Positions 8,371 through 16,025 of a DNA stretch of 64,000 nt are shown in pieces. Position 1 is the stretch's first letter; every line of letters starts with the position of its first letter. Source of the stretch: Streptomyces zhaozhouensis (GTDB lineage Bacteria > Actinomycetota > Actinomycetes > Streptomycetales > Streptomycetaceae); contig NZ_OCNE01000001.1 in NCBI RefSeq assembly GCF_900230195.1, forward strand, positions 620,001 to 684,000, given 5' to 3'. The notes under the pieces are model-generated. The model was not told the DNA's origin. It ran no database searches and worked only from the letters and a program-made list of their open reading frames with translations. The translations under genes were made by a program, and so were the position numbers.

Positions 8371-9336
8371 TCAGAAGAGCACGCGGGCGAGCGCGGAGCG
8401 CGCGGCGACCACCCGGGGGTCGTCGGGGCCCACGACCTCGAACAACTCCAGCAGCCGCACCCGCGCCGTCTCCCGGTCGTCGCCGAAGGTGCCCCGCACC
8501 GTCGAGATCAACCGGCTGAAGGCGTCCTCCACATGGCCGCCCACCAGGTCGAGGTCGGCGGCGGCGAGTTGGGCCGGCACGTCGCCGGGACGGTCGGCCG
8601 CGTCCTTGCGCACCTGTTCCGGCACGAGGTCCTGGACGCGCGCCAGCAGCCGGGCCTGGCCGAGGCCGAGCGCGGCCTCCACGTTGCCCGGGTCGGCGGC
8701 CAGCAGGGACTCGTACGCCTTGATGGCGCCGTCCAGGTCACCGGTGTCCAGCGCGCTGTGCGCGGCGGCCAGCGCCGGGTCGACCGGCGGCTCCTCCGGC
8801 TCGGCCGCGCGGGCCGCGGCGGCGGCCTCGGGGTCGACCGCCTCGCCCACGATCCCGAACCGCTCCTCGGCGGCCTGGATCAGCTGGTCGAGCACCTGGC
8901 GCACCTGCGCCTCCGGCGCGACCCCCTGGAACAGCGGCAGCGCCTGGCCGGCGATCACCGCGAAGACGGCGGGGATGCCCTGCACCCCGAACTGCTGGAA
9001 GAGCCGCTGGTTGGCGTCGACGTCGATCTTGGCCAGGACGAACTTCCCCGCGTACTCCGCGGTGAGCCGCTCCAGCACCGGGCTGAGCTGCTTGCACGGC
9101 CCGCACCACTCGGCCCAGAAGTCGATGACCACCGGGACCTCGGCGCTGCGCTGGACGACCTCCTGCTCGAAGGTCGCCTCGTCGACGTCGATCACCAGGG
9201 AGACGGCCGCCGCCTCCCCCTCCGGCTGCGCCGCCCGCTGCGCGCGGGCCTGCTCGGCCTTCTGCTTGGCCTCGGCCGCGGCCTTGACCGCGGAGAGATC
9301 GACCGCTCCGCTCATGGACATGTTGCGTGGCTGCAT
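8371..9336 (-). CDS. thioredoxin-fold/TPR co-chaperone (CnoX/YbbN-like)
   Basis: 321 residues. An N-terminal thioredoxin domain (about 48-150) carries the intact redox site WCGPCK with cysteines 78 and 81. An acidic linker (about 160-185) is followed by a helical TPR-like half (HSALDTGDLDGAIKAYESLLAADPGN and similar). This is the architecture of YbbN/CnoX proteins, which hold unfolded clients for chaperones under oxidative stress; retention of both cysteines suggests real redox activity. ATG 9336 has GGGAG about 9 nt upstream. The gene stands alone, with two TTCGGGAA palindromes directly upstream. Confidence 0.85.
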   Translation of the reverse strand: MQPRNMSMSGAVDLSAVKAAAEAKQKAEQARAQRAAQPEGEAAAVSLVIDVDEATFEQEVVQRSAEVPVVIDFWAEWCGPCKQLSPVLERLTAEYAGKFVLAKIDVDANQRLFQQFGVQGIPAVFAVIAGQALPLFQGVAPEAQVRQVLDQLIQAAEERFGIVGEAVDPEAAAAARAAEPEEPPVDPALAAAHSALDTGDLDGAIKAYESLLAADPGNVEAALGLGQARLLARVQDLVPEQVRKDAADRPGDVPAQLAAADLDLVGGHVEDAFSRLISTVRGTFGDDRETARVRLLELFEVVGPDDPRVVAARSALARVLF

Positions 9337-9360
9337 GGGACCAGTCTCCCCCCTCCCGCA

Positions 9361-9398
9361 CGCGTTCGGGAACGCGGTGTCCCCGTTCGGGAACGCGG
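9361..9398. promoter_or_regulatory. two phased TTCGGGAA palindromes upstream of the thioredoxin gene
   Basis: CGCGTTCGGGAACGCG (9361-9376) and CCGTTCGGGAACGCGG (9383-9398) share the core CGTTCGGGAACG. Their centres are 21 bp apart, two helical turns, and the first lies 25 bp upstream of the ATG. This looks like a tandem operator for a dimeric repressor or stress regulator. The sequence also lies downstream of icmA, so a structural role in its 3' end is possible. Confidence 0.45.
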
Positions 9399-9459
9399 TG
9401 CCACCCCCGGCGCGCCGGCACCGCGCCGCCGGGGGTGTGCGCCGGCGTTCAGGGGGCGC

Positions 9460-11169
9460 TCAGAAACCCGCCGGCTCGGTGTAGCCGCCCCACACCTCGC
9501 GCAGCGCGCCGCAGATCTCGCCCAGCGTCGCCTCCGCCCGCACCGCCTCCAACATCGGCGCGATCGTGTCGCCCTCGCCGCGCGCCACCCGCACCAGCTC
9601 CGCCAGCCGGTCCCGCACCGCCGCCTCGTCGCGCTCCGCCCGCCGGGCGCCGAGGGTCCGCACCTGCTCGCGTTCCACCTCGTGGCTGACCCGCAGGATC
9701 TCCAGCTCGTCGGTGACGGAGGCGGTGTGGCAGTTGACGCCGACGACCCGCTTGTCGCCCTTCTCCAGCGCCCGCTGGTACTGGAACGCGGACTCCGCGA
9801 TCTGCCCGGTGAACCAGCCGTCCTCGATGCCGCTCAGCAGCCCCGAGGTCATCGGCCCGATCGGGTGCTCCCGCGCGCCCGAGGTGGCCAGCGCCCGCCG
9901 GCCGCGCTCGGCGATCTCCTCGAAGATCCGCTCCGCGTCCGCCTCGATCCGGTCGGTCAGCGCTTCCACGTACCAGGAGCCGCCCAGCGGGTCGGCGACC
10001 GAGGTGACCCCGGTCTCCTCCATGAGCACCTGCTGGGTGCGCAGCGCGATCTCGGCCGCCCGCTCGCTCGGCAGCGCCAGCGTCTCGTCCAGCGCGTTGG
10101 TGTGCAGCGAGTTGGTGCCGCCCAGCACCGCCGCCAGCGCCTCGACGGCGGTGCGCACCACGTTGTTGTACGGCTGCTGCGCGGTCAGCGAGACCCCGGC
10201 CGTCTGGGTGTGGAAACGCAGCCACTGCGCGCGCTCGTTGGCCGCGCCGTAGACGTCGCGCATCCAGCGGGCCCAGATCCGGCGCGCGGCACGGAACTTG
10301 GCGATCTCCTCGAAGAAGTCGACGTGCGCGTCGAAGAAGAACGACAGCCCGCGCGCCACGTCGTCCACCGGCAGCCCCCGGCTGAGGCCGAGCTCCACGT
10401 AGCCGAAGCCGTCGGCGAGGGTGTACGCGAGCTCCTGCGCCGCCGTGGCCCCGGCCTCCCTGATGTGGTAGCCGGAGACCGACAGCGGCTTGTAGGCCGG
10501 GATGCGGGCGGCGGTGTACTCCATCAGGTCGCCGATCAGCCGCAGGTGCGGCTCGGGCGGGAAGAGCCACTCCTTCTGCGCGATGTACTCCTTGAAGATG
10601 TCGGTCTGGAGCGTGCCGTTGAGCGTCTCGACGGGCACCCCCTGCCGCTCGGCGGCGACCAGGTACATGCAGAAGACGGGCACGGCGGGGCCCGAGATGG
10701 TCATCGAGGTGGTGACCTCGCCCAGCGGGATGTCCCGGAAGAGGATCTCCATGTCGGCGGCCGAGTCGATGGCGACCCCGCAGTGGCCCACCTCGCCCAG
10801 CGCCTTGGGGTCGTCGGAGTCGCGGCCCATCAGCGTCGGCATGTCGAAGGCGACGGAGAGCCCGCCGCCGCCGTTGCGCAGGATGGTGCGGTAGCGCTCG
10901 TTGGTCTGCTCGGCGTTGCCGAAGCCGGCGAACTGGCGGATGGTCCACGTCCTGCCCCGGTAGCCGGTGGGGTGGAGTCCCCTGGTGAAGGGGTACTCCC
11001 CCGGCCAGCCGATCCGCTCGAAACCGGCGTGGTCGTCGCCGGGGGCGGGGCCGTAGACGGGCTCCACGGGGTCTCCGGAGAGCGTGGTGAAGTCGGCGTC
11101 CCTGGTGCGGGCCGCGTCGTACCGGGCCTGCCAGCGTCGGCGGCCCGCTTCGATGGCGTCAGCGTCCAT
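9460..11169 (-). CDS. icmA: isobutyryl-CoA mutase, large subunit
   Basis: 569-residue substrate-binding TIM-barrel chain of the AdoCbl-dependent acyl-CoA mutase family, without the C-terminal B12-binding domain (true methylmalonyl-CoA mutase large chains exceed 700 residues). The B12 subunit must be encoded elsewhere. Residue 80 is Phe (TIRQFAGFG) and residue 198 is Gln (KEYIAQKE). As I recall, these are the positions that distinguish IcmA (Phe80/Gln198) from methylmalonyl-CoA mutase (Tyr/Arg), so the likely reaction is isobutyryl-CoA to n-butyryl-CoA, linking valine breakdown with butyryl-CoA supply. ATG 11169 has only a weak GGCGG site. A perfect palindrome lies 11 bp upstream. MeaB at 22-23 kb and PduO at 48 kb are probable functional partners. 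Confidence 0.9.
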   Translation of the reverse strand: MDADAIEAGRRRWQARYDAARTRDADFTTLSGDPVEPVYGPAPGDDHAGFERIGWPGEYPFTRGLHPTGYRGRTWTIRQFAGFGNAEQTNERYRTILRNGGGGLSVAFDMPTLMGRDSDDPKALGEVGHCGVAIDSAADMEILFRDIPLGEVTTSMTISGPAVPVFCMYLVAAERQGVPVETLNGTLQTDIFKEYIAQKEWLFPPEPHLRLIGDLMEYTAARIPAYKPLSVSGYHIREAGATAAQELAYTLADGFGYVELGLSRGLPVDDVARGLSFFFDAHVDFFEEIAKFRAARRIWARWMRDVYGAANERAQWLRFHTQTAGVSLTAQQPYNNVVRTAVEALAAVLGGTNSLHTNALDETLALPSERAAEIALRTQQVLMEETGVTSVADPLGGSWYVEALTDRIEADAERIFEEIAERGRRALATSGAREHPIGPMTSGLLSGIEDGWFTGQIAESAFQYQRALEKGDKRVVGVNCHTASVTDELEILRVSHEVEREQVRTLGARRAERDEAAVRDRLAELVRVARGEGDTIAPMLEAVRAEATLGEICGALREVWGGYTEPAGF

Positions 11170-11180
11170 ACCGCCAATTT

Positions 11181-11207
11181 ACTTGGACGTCCAAGTATCT
11201 GTCCAAG
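11181..11207. promoter_or_regulatory. icmA operator: perfect 16-bp palindrome plus extra half-site
   Basis: ACTTGGACGTCCAAGT (11181-11196) is a perfect palindrome 11 bp upstream of the icmA ATG, and a further GTCCAAG half-site lies at 11201-11207. It is placed to block transcription or early elongation of icmA. The MarR gene 430 bp upstream is one possible regulator, but a TetR or other acyl-CoA-responsive factor elsewhere is equally possible. Confidence 0.6.
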
Positions 11208-11247
11208 GAAGTGCCCGGCCGGTTCCGCGCCGGCCGGGAGGAGGACC

Positions 11248-11598
11248 TCAGGCGCCGACGGCGCCCTCGGCGACGGCCGGCTCGTCGTCGTCACCCTCCA
11301 GCAGCGGCCGCGTCTCGGCGGTGATCCGCGGCTCCAGCCAGAAGGAGACGAACGGGATGGAGCCGGCGACCAGCACCCACAGCAGCTTCCCGAACGGCCA
11401 GCGGGCCTTCTGCCCCAGGTCGAACGCGAAGACCAGATAGACGATGTACAGCAGCCCGTGCACCTGGGAGACGACCAGGGTCAGCCCCTCGCCGGTGTCG
11501 AAGCCGTACTTGAAGACCATGCAGGTGCCGAGGACCAGCAGCATCACCGCAGTGACATAGGCCATGACCCGGTACCGGGTGAGCACACTCCGCTTCAT
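11248..11598 (-). CDS. DUF3817 family membrane protein
   Basis: 116 residues with three predicted membrane helices (about 9-28, 40-60, 70-90) and an acidic C-terminal tail. Motifs HGLLYIVYLVFAFDLG and the W/P/F-rich third segment are typical of the DUF3817 family (YdzA-like). ATG 11598 has no strong ribosome site. It lies 27 bp downstream of the MarR gene on the same strand, so they are probably co-transcribed. A paralogue occurs at 17957-18301, again beside a MarR gene. Function unknown. Confidence 0.8.
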   Translation of the reverse strand: MKRSVLTRYRVMAYVTAVMLLVLGTCMVFKYGFDTGEGLTLVVSQVHGLLYIVYLVFAFDLGQKARWPFGKLLWVLVAGSIPFVSFWLEPRITAETRPLLEGDDDEPAVAEGAVGA

Positions 11599-11625
11599 GC
11601 CGGCGAGCCTATCGGGTCATACCGG

Positions 11626-12144
11626 TCACGCCTCGCCCGGGGCGGCGAAGTCCCTGGCCGCCACCCGCAGCGGGCGCAGCATGGCGAAGATCTCCCGGCA
11701 CTCCTCGTCGTCGTAGGCGCCGAGCCCGAACTCGGCGGCCATCAGGTCCCGCGTGGCCGCGTCGCAGACCTCGCGCCCGCGCGCGGTGATGGAGGCGAGG
11801 ACGCCGCGCCCGTCGTTCGGGTTCGGCCGCTTGGTGACCAGGCCGGAACGCACCAGCCGGTCCACGGTGTTGGTGACGGAGGTCGGGTGGACCATCAGCC
11901 GCTCGCCGATCTTGGACATCGGCAGCTCGCCGGCCCTGCTGAAGGTGAGCAGCACCAGCGCCTCGTAGCGGGCGAACGTCAGACCGTGCGGTCTGACCAC
12001 GGAGTCGACCTCCGCCAGCAGGATCTGGTGCGCCCGCATGATCGAGGTGATCGCGGCCATGGACGGCACGGAGCCCCATCGCTGCTTCCACAGGTCGTCG
12101 GCTCGCGCGATGGGATCGAACGGGAGACTCAGCGGCTTCGACAC
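11626..12144 (-). CDS. MarR family transcriptional regulator
   Basis: 172 residues with a winged helix-turn-helix: PMSKIGERLMVHPTSVTNTVDRLVRSGLV is the recognition helix region and PNPNDGRGVLASITARG the wing. Helical ends for dimerisation flank it (IMRAHQILLAEVDSVVRPHGLTFARYEALVLL). GTG 12144 is chosen because the product then begins MSKPLSLPFDP and an AGGG lies about 9 nt upstream; the frame is open further upstream without a better start. It reads into the DUF3817 gene. Likely targets are its own promoter and neighbouring genes; the ligand is unknown. Confidence 0.85.
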   Translation of the reverse strand: MSKPLSLPFDPIARADDLWKQRWGSVPSMAAITSIMRAHQILLAEVDSVVRPHGLTFARYEALVLLTFSRAGELPMSKIGERLMVHPTSVTNTVDRLVRSGLVTKRPNPNDGRGVLASITARGREVCDAATRDLMAAEFGLGAYDDEECREIFAMLRPLRVAARDFAAPGEA

Positions 12145-12309
12145 GAGGGCGACCCTACCCGGCACGCCAGTGACGGATGCGGCCGTTGTGGTGAATCTCC
12201 CGGGGGCGCGGGCCCGTTGCCGCGCGCCCCGACCGGAGGCGACCCGCCCCCCGGAACTCCCGCACGCTCCGTCATGGCGCGGCGACTCACGGTCGCGGGC
12301 CGTGGCACC

Positions 12310-13362
12310 ATGACGCACATGCCCGGCCCCACCACCGCAGTGTCCCGCCGGCCCGACCGGCCCCTGTCGCTCACCCTGGCGCTCTCCTCGCTGACGCTCG
12401 CCCTGCTCGCGCTCGGCTGCTCCTCGGGCGACGCGGCGCCGCCCGGCGGCGAGGGCGGCCCCGAGGGACAGCTCATCGACGACAGCTCGGGGTTCTGGGT
12501 GGACCCCGACTCCCCCGCGGCCCGGCAGGTGCGGCAGTGGGAGGAGTCGGGCCGCGCGGACGAGGCCCGGCTGGTGCGGCGGATCGCCGACCGCCCGCTG
12601 TCGCACTGGCCGCCGGAGGGCGACCCGGCGCCGCTGGTCCGGGACGTCACCGGGGCCGCGTCCGAGGCCGGGCGGACGGCGCTGCTGGTCGCGTACAACA
12701 TCCCGCACCGCGACTGCGGCCAGTACTCGGAGGGCGGCGCGCCCAGCGACGACGCCTACCGGGACTGGATCGACGACCTGGCCGAGGCCGTCGGCGACGC
12801 GGAGACCGTCGTCGTCCTGGAGCCGGACGCGGTCCCTCACACGCTCGACGGCTGCACGGCACCGATGTACGTCCAGGACCGCTACGCGCTGCTCTCCGAG
12901 GCCGTCGACCGCCTCAAGGAGCAGCCGGGCACCCGGGTCTACCTGGACGCGGGCAACCCCGACTGGGTCACCGACGTGGGGCGGCTCGCGCAGGCGCTGC
13001 GCGACTCGGGCGTGGAACGGGCCGACGGCTTCGCGCTCAACGTCTCCAACTTCCAGACCACCGAGGCCAGCACGGAGTACGGCCGGGAGCTGTCCGGGCT
13101 GCTGGACGACGCGCACTTCGTCATCGACACCAGCCGCAACGGCAACGGGCCCTGGGAGGACGGCGGCGACGAACGCTGGTGCAACCCGCCGGGACGGGCG
13201 CTGGGCACGCCGCCGACCACGGAGACGGGGGACGACCTGGTCGACGCCTATCTGTGGGTGAAGCGGCCCGGCGAGTCCGACGGCGAGTGCCGGGGCGGCC
13301 CGCCGCCGGGGCAGTGGTGGCCCGAGTACGCGCTGGGCCTGGCCGAACGCGCGGAGGGCTGA
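12310..13362 (+). CDS. cslZ: GH6 family glycoside hydrolase lipoprotein (CslZ-like)
   Basis: About 350 residues. A lipoprotein signal ends in ALGC with Cys37 as the lipidated residue, so the enzyme should sit on the outer face of the membrane. The GH6 fold is shown by IPHRDCGQYS (Asp135) and VVLEPDAV (Asp173), corresponding to the two catalytic aspartates of GH6 cellulases, plus YLDAGNPDW, WCNPPGRALG and LWVKRPGESDGEC near the end. Together with glxA and cslA this matches the Streptomyces csl set, in which CslZ is thought to trim the beta-glucan made by CslA. Start uncertain: ATG at 12274, 12310 or 12319 are all possible and none has a good ribosome site. Convergent with glxA. Confidence 0.8.
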   Translation: MTHMPGPTTAVSRRPDRPLSLTLALSSLTLALLALGCSSGDAAPPGGEGGPEGQLIDDSSGFWVDPDSPAARQVRQWEESGRADEARLVRRIADRPLSHWPPEGDPAPLVRDVTGAASEAGRTALLVAYNIPHRDCGQYSEGGAPSDDAYRDWIDDLAEAVGDAETVVVLEPDAVPHTLDGCTAPMYVQDRYALLSEAVDRLKEQPGTRVYLDAGNPDWVTDVGRLAQALRDSGVERADGFALNVSNFQTTEASTEYGRELSGLLDDAHFVIDTSRNGNGPWEDGGDERWCNPPGRALGTPPTTETGDDLVDAYLWVKRPGESDGECRGGPPPGQWWPEYALGLAERAEG

Positions 13363-13399
13363 ACGGGGGCGACCACCCACCTGGCCGGTACCGCACCGC

Positions 13400-13973
13400 G
13401 GTCGTCTCACCCCCGCCACGAATGCACCGCGCACGGCAGTGCAGGGGCGCGAGCAACCCACCACCGGGGCGCGGACGACAACCCACCCGGGCCGGCAAGG
13501 TCAATAGTCGTCCGCACCCCGCCACAAATGCACCGCGCAGTTCCCCGCGCCCCCAAACAACCCGCCCACGGCAGTGCAGGGGCGCGGGGAACTGCGCGAG
13601 CAACCACCCATCGGGCTCAGGCCGACAACCCACCCGGGCCGGCAAGGCCGGTGGTCGTCCGCACCCCGCCACAAATGCACCGCGCAGTTCCCCGCGCCCC
13701 CAAACAACCCGCCCACGGCAGTGCAGGGGCGCGGGGAACTGCGCGAGCAACCACCCATCGGGCTCAGGCCGACAACCCACCCGGGCCGGCAAGGCCGGTG
13801 GTCGTCCGCACCCCGCCACAAATGCACCGCGCAGTTCCCCGCGCCCCCAAACAACCCGCCCACGGCAGTGCAGGGGCGCGGGGAACTGCGCGAGCAACCA
13901 CCCATCGGGCTCAGGCCGACAACCCACCCGGGCCAGCAAGGCCGGTGGTCGACCAACCCCCGCCACCCATGCG
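13400..13973. repeat. 147-bp tandem repeat array, each unit with a 19-bp-arm hairpin
   Basis: Three near-identical 147-bp units (13508-13654, 13655-13801, 13802-13948), preceded by a shortened copy from about 13400 and followed by a broken copy to about 13973. Each full unit contains GCGCAGTTCCCCGCGCCCC and its exact reverse complement about 25 nt apart (first unit 13535-13553 with 13579-13597; the others at +147 and +294). The array fills the space between the convergent GH6 and glxA genes, where it would terminate both. It resembles the GGGGCGCGGGGAACTGCGCG palindrome scattered through Streptomyces intergenic regions, here locally amplified. 147 is a multiple of 3, so all frames stay open, but the reading is not protein-like. 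Confidence 0.9.
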
Positions 13974-14000
13974 CCCTCAGGCCGTAACCGGCCCGAGGTG

Positions 14001-16025
14001 CTACGTGGGGCCGACCTTGATCCAGGTGGCCTCGCTGGGCGTGCCCTCCCCGTCGGTGACGAAGATCATGTACCAGCCGGGAGGCACCAGCGACGGGTCC
14101 TCGGGAACGGTCAGCTCCACACCGTCCTCCGTCCGTTCGAGCTCCAGCTTCAACGAGCGCTGCTCCACATCCGTCGTGTGGGTGACCGCGCTGGGGCGCA
14201 TCAGGCGGGCCTCGGTGATCCGTTCCGCGTCGTCCGTCGCGAAGGCGACGGTCTCGCCGAGCGTGGCGCTCTCCGGCCCGTCGCCCAGCGCCGGCCGGGT
14301 CTCCTCGCGCCCGTCGTGGAGGTACGGCGGGGTGAAGACCTCGATCCGCTTCTCGAACTCGCCGGCCCTGGTGTTGTCCTTGTCCCCGTAGAGCGGGTCG
14401 GAGCCGAACGTCGCCACCCGCCCGTCGGGCAGCAGCAGCGCCTCCGAGTGGTAGTTGCGGCCCACGGTCGGGTCGGCGGCCGGCACGAACGCGTCCTGCT
14501 CCGGGTCGTAGAACTGCGCCCGCAGCACGTCGCTCTTCCCGCGCCCCCGGTAGTCCTCGGAGCCGCCGGAGGTGAAGACGGTGTCGTCGGGCATCAGCAC
14601 GCTGCTGAGGTAGCGGGTGCCCTGCGGCAGGCTCGGCCCCTCGCGGTAGGTGGGGTCCTCCTCGGTGAGGTCGACGACGGCCGTCCGTTCCGTCGACTTC
14701 GCGGACTCCCCGACGCCGCCCCCGCCCAGCACCATGAACCGCTGGTCCTGCGCGGGCGGCAGCAGCAGGGAGGCGGAGGTCTCCAGCTGGTCGGGGTCGG
14801 AGAGGCCGCCGACCTCCTCGAAGGTGTTCTCCTCCAGGTCCCAGATGCCCGGCACCCGGCCCTCGTCGGCGGGGCCGTAGCCCGCGTTGGAGCCGGTGTA
14901 GAAGATCTTCCCGCCCTCGGTGAGGAAGAGCGCGGGGTAGGTCGGGAAGTACCGTTCCGGCCCCTCGGACCAGGTCTTGGTCTCGGGGTCGTAGATCTCG
15001 TTGATCCCGGGGACCACCTCGCCCACCTCGTCGAGGCCGGAGACGGAGAGCACCCGGCCGTCGGGGAGCGTGGTCAGCGTCGGGTACCAGCGGGCCTCGG
15101 CCATCGGGTCGACGGGGATGTAGCGCTCGGCCACCGGGTCGAACTCGTAGGCCACGTCGATGCCCTGGAAGTCCTGGTCCTCCAGGGTGATCCGGGAGGC
15201 CAGCCCGTAGAGGTTGCGGGCGTCGGCGCCTTCGAGGCCGAGGATCTCGTACTGGCCGGCCTCGTCGACGACGCTCTCCTCGCCCTCCTCGACGGCGGTG
15301 ACGAAGACCCGTTCCTCGCCGGCCGTGATGGTGAACTCCTCCTCGGGCTCCGCACCGGGCTCGGCGCCGGCCTCCTCCACCGCCGTGTCGTCCCCGTCAC
15401 GCTCCGGCTCGCGCTCCTCCTTGTCGGCGGCGGGCACGGTGATCGCGTTGGTCGTCTCGTAGAGCTGGCCGTTCGGTCCGCGCAGCCGGGTGCCCTCGGG
15501 GAACTCGCGGCTGCGGTCGGGGTCCTCGTTCTTGATCAGCATCGCCCCGCCGGCGTGGGTGACCGCGTCGCCCAGCACCTCGTAGCGGAGCGTGCCGCCG
15601 GCCACCAGCAGCTTGCCGTCGGGGAGTTGGGCGTGCCCGGCGCAGAACAGGTCGTCGGGGGTGGGCACCTTCTCGAACGAGTTGTCCTCGGGGTCCCACA
15701 GGACCGTGTCGAAGGTCCCCTCGTCGAACTGGTCCTCCTTGTTGCCGGAGCCGGCGATCAGCAGCACCTTGCCGGTGTGCAGCAGCGCCGCGTGGATCGC
15801 GTTGGTGCGGTACTCCTCGGGCACGTCGACCATCTCCCAGGAGCCGTACTTCGCCTGGTAGGCGGGTCGCGATATGCGGTACTCGTGGAGCTGCCGCTCG
15901 GCGAAGGACACGGCGGCCGGGGCGTTCAGACCGACGAGCAGCAGGGTGATCCCGCTGCCCAGCGCCAGCTTGCGCAGCCGGCGGCCGGGGCGGTAGCGGT
16001 GGCGGACACGTCGTTGACGGCTCAT
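14001..16025 (-). CDS. glxA: GlxA mono-copper radical oxidase (galactose oxidase-like)
   Basis: 674 residues. The N-terminus is short and very basic, with a hydrophobic anchor at about 19-40, and the bulk is a Kelch-type beta-propeller plus a C-terminal domain outside the membrane. Galactose-oxidase active-site residues can be placed: Cys128 (FCAGH) and Tyr314 (ARWYPT) for the Tyr-Cys cofactor, with Trp313 adjacent, Tyr525/His526 (GRNYHSE) and His616 (VTHTTD) as copper ligands. An acidic stretch at about 201-262 may explain why it is longer than the roughly 645 residues I recall for S. lividans GlxA. GlxA oxidises a glycan made by CslA at hyphal tips and is needed for glycan deposition. The ATG overlaps the cslA stop by 4 bp. 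Confidence 0.92.
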   Translation of the reverse strand: MSRQRRVRHRYRPGRRLRKLALGSGITLLLVGLNAPAAVSFAERQLHEYRISRPAYQAKYGSWEMVDVPEEYRTNAIHAALLHTGKVLLIAGSGNKEDQFDEGTFDTVLWDPEDNSFEKVPTPDDLFCAGHAQLPDGKLLVAGGTLRYEVLGDAVTHAGGAMLIKNEDPDRSREFPEGTRLRGPNGQLYETTNAITVPAADKEEREPERDGDDTAVEEAGAEPGAEPEEEFTITAGEERVFVTAVEEGEESVVDEAGQYEILGLEGADARNLYGLASRITLEDQDFQGIDVAYEFDPVAERYIPVDPMAEARWYPTLTTLPDGRVLSVSGLDEVGEVVPGINEIYDPETKTWSEGPERYFPTYPALFLTEGGKIFYTGSNAGYGPADEGRVPGIWDLEENTFEEVGGLSDPDQLETSASLLLPPAQDQRFMVLGGGGVGESAKSTERTAVVDLTEEDPTYREGPSLPQGTRYLSSVLMPDDTVFTSGGSEDYRGRGKSDVLRAQFYDPEQDAFVPAADPTVGRNYHSEALLLPDGRVATFGSDPLYGDKDNTRAGEFEKRIEVFTPPYLHDGREETRPALGDGPESATLGETVAFATDDAERITEARLMRPSAVTHTTDVEQRSLKLELERTEDGVELTVPEDPSLVPPGWYMIFVTDGEGTPSEATWIKVGPT

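Noticed and set aside
8533..13362. A 1609-codon open frame on the plus strand running opposite thioredoxin, icmA and MarR
   Set aside because: It is an antisense shadow created by high third-position GC. Only its 3' end, from 12310, is a real gene (GH6 lipoprotein).
13400..13973. Regular repeats considered as a CRISPR array
   Set aside because: The units are 147 bp and identical throughout, with no unique spacers between short repeats and no cas genes nearby.
13528..14391. Open frames reading through the 147-bp units (49-residue peptide repeats)
   Set aside because: The frames stay open only because 147 is divisible by 3. All reading directions are open, there is no ribosome site, and the peptide has no recognisable features.
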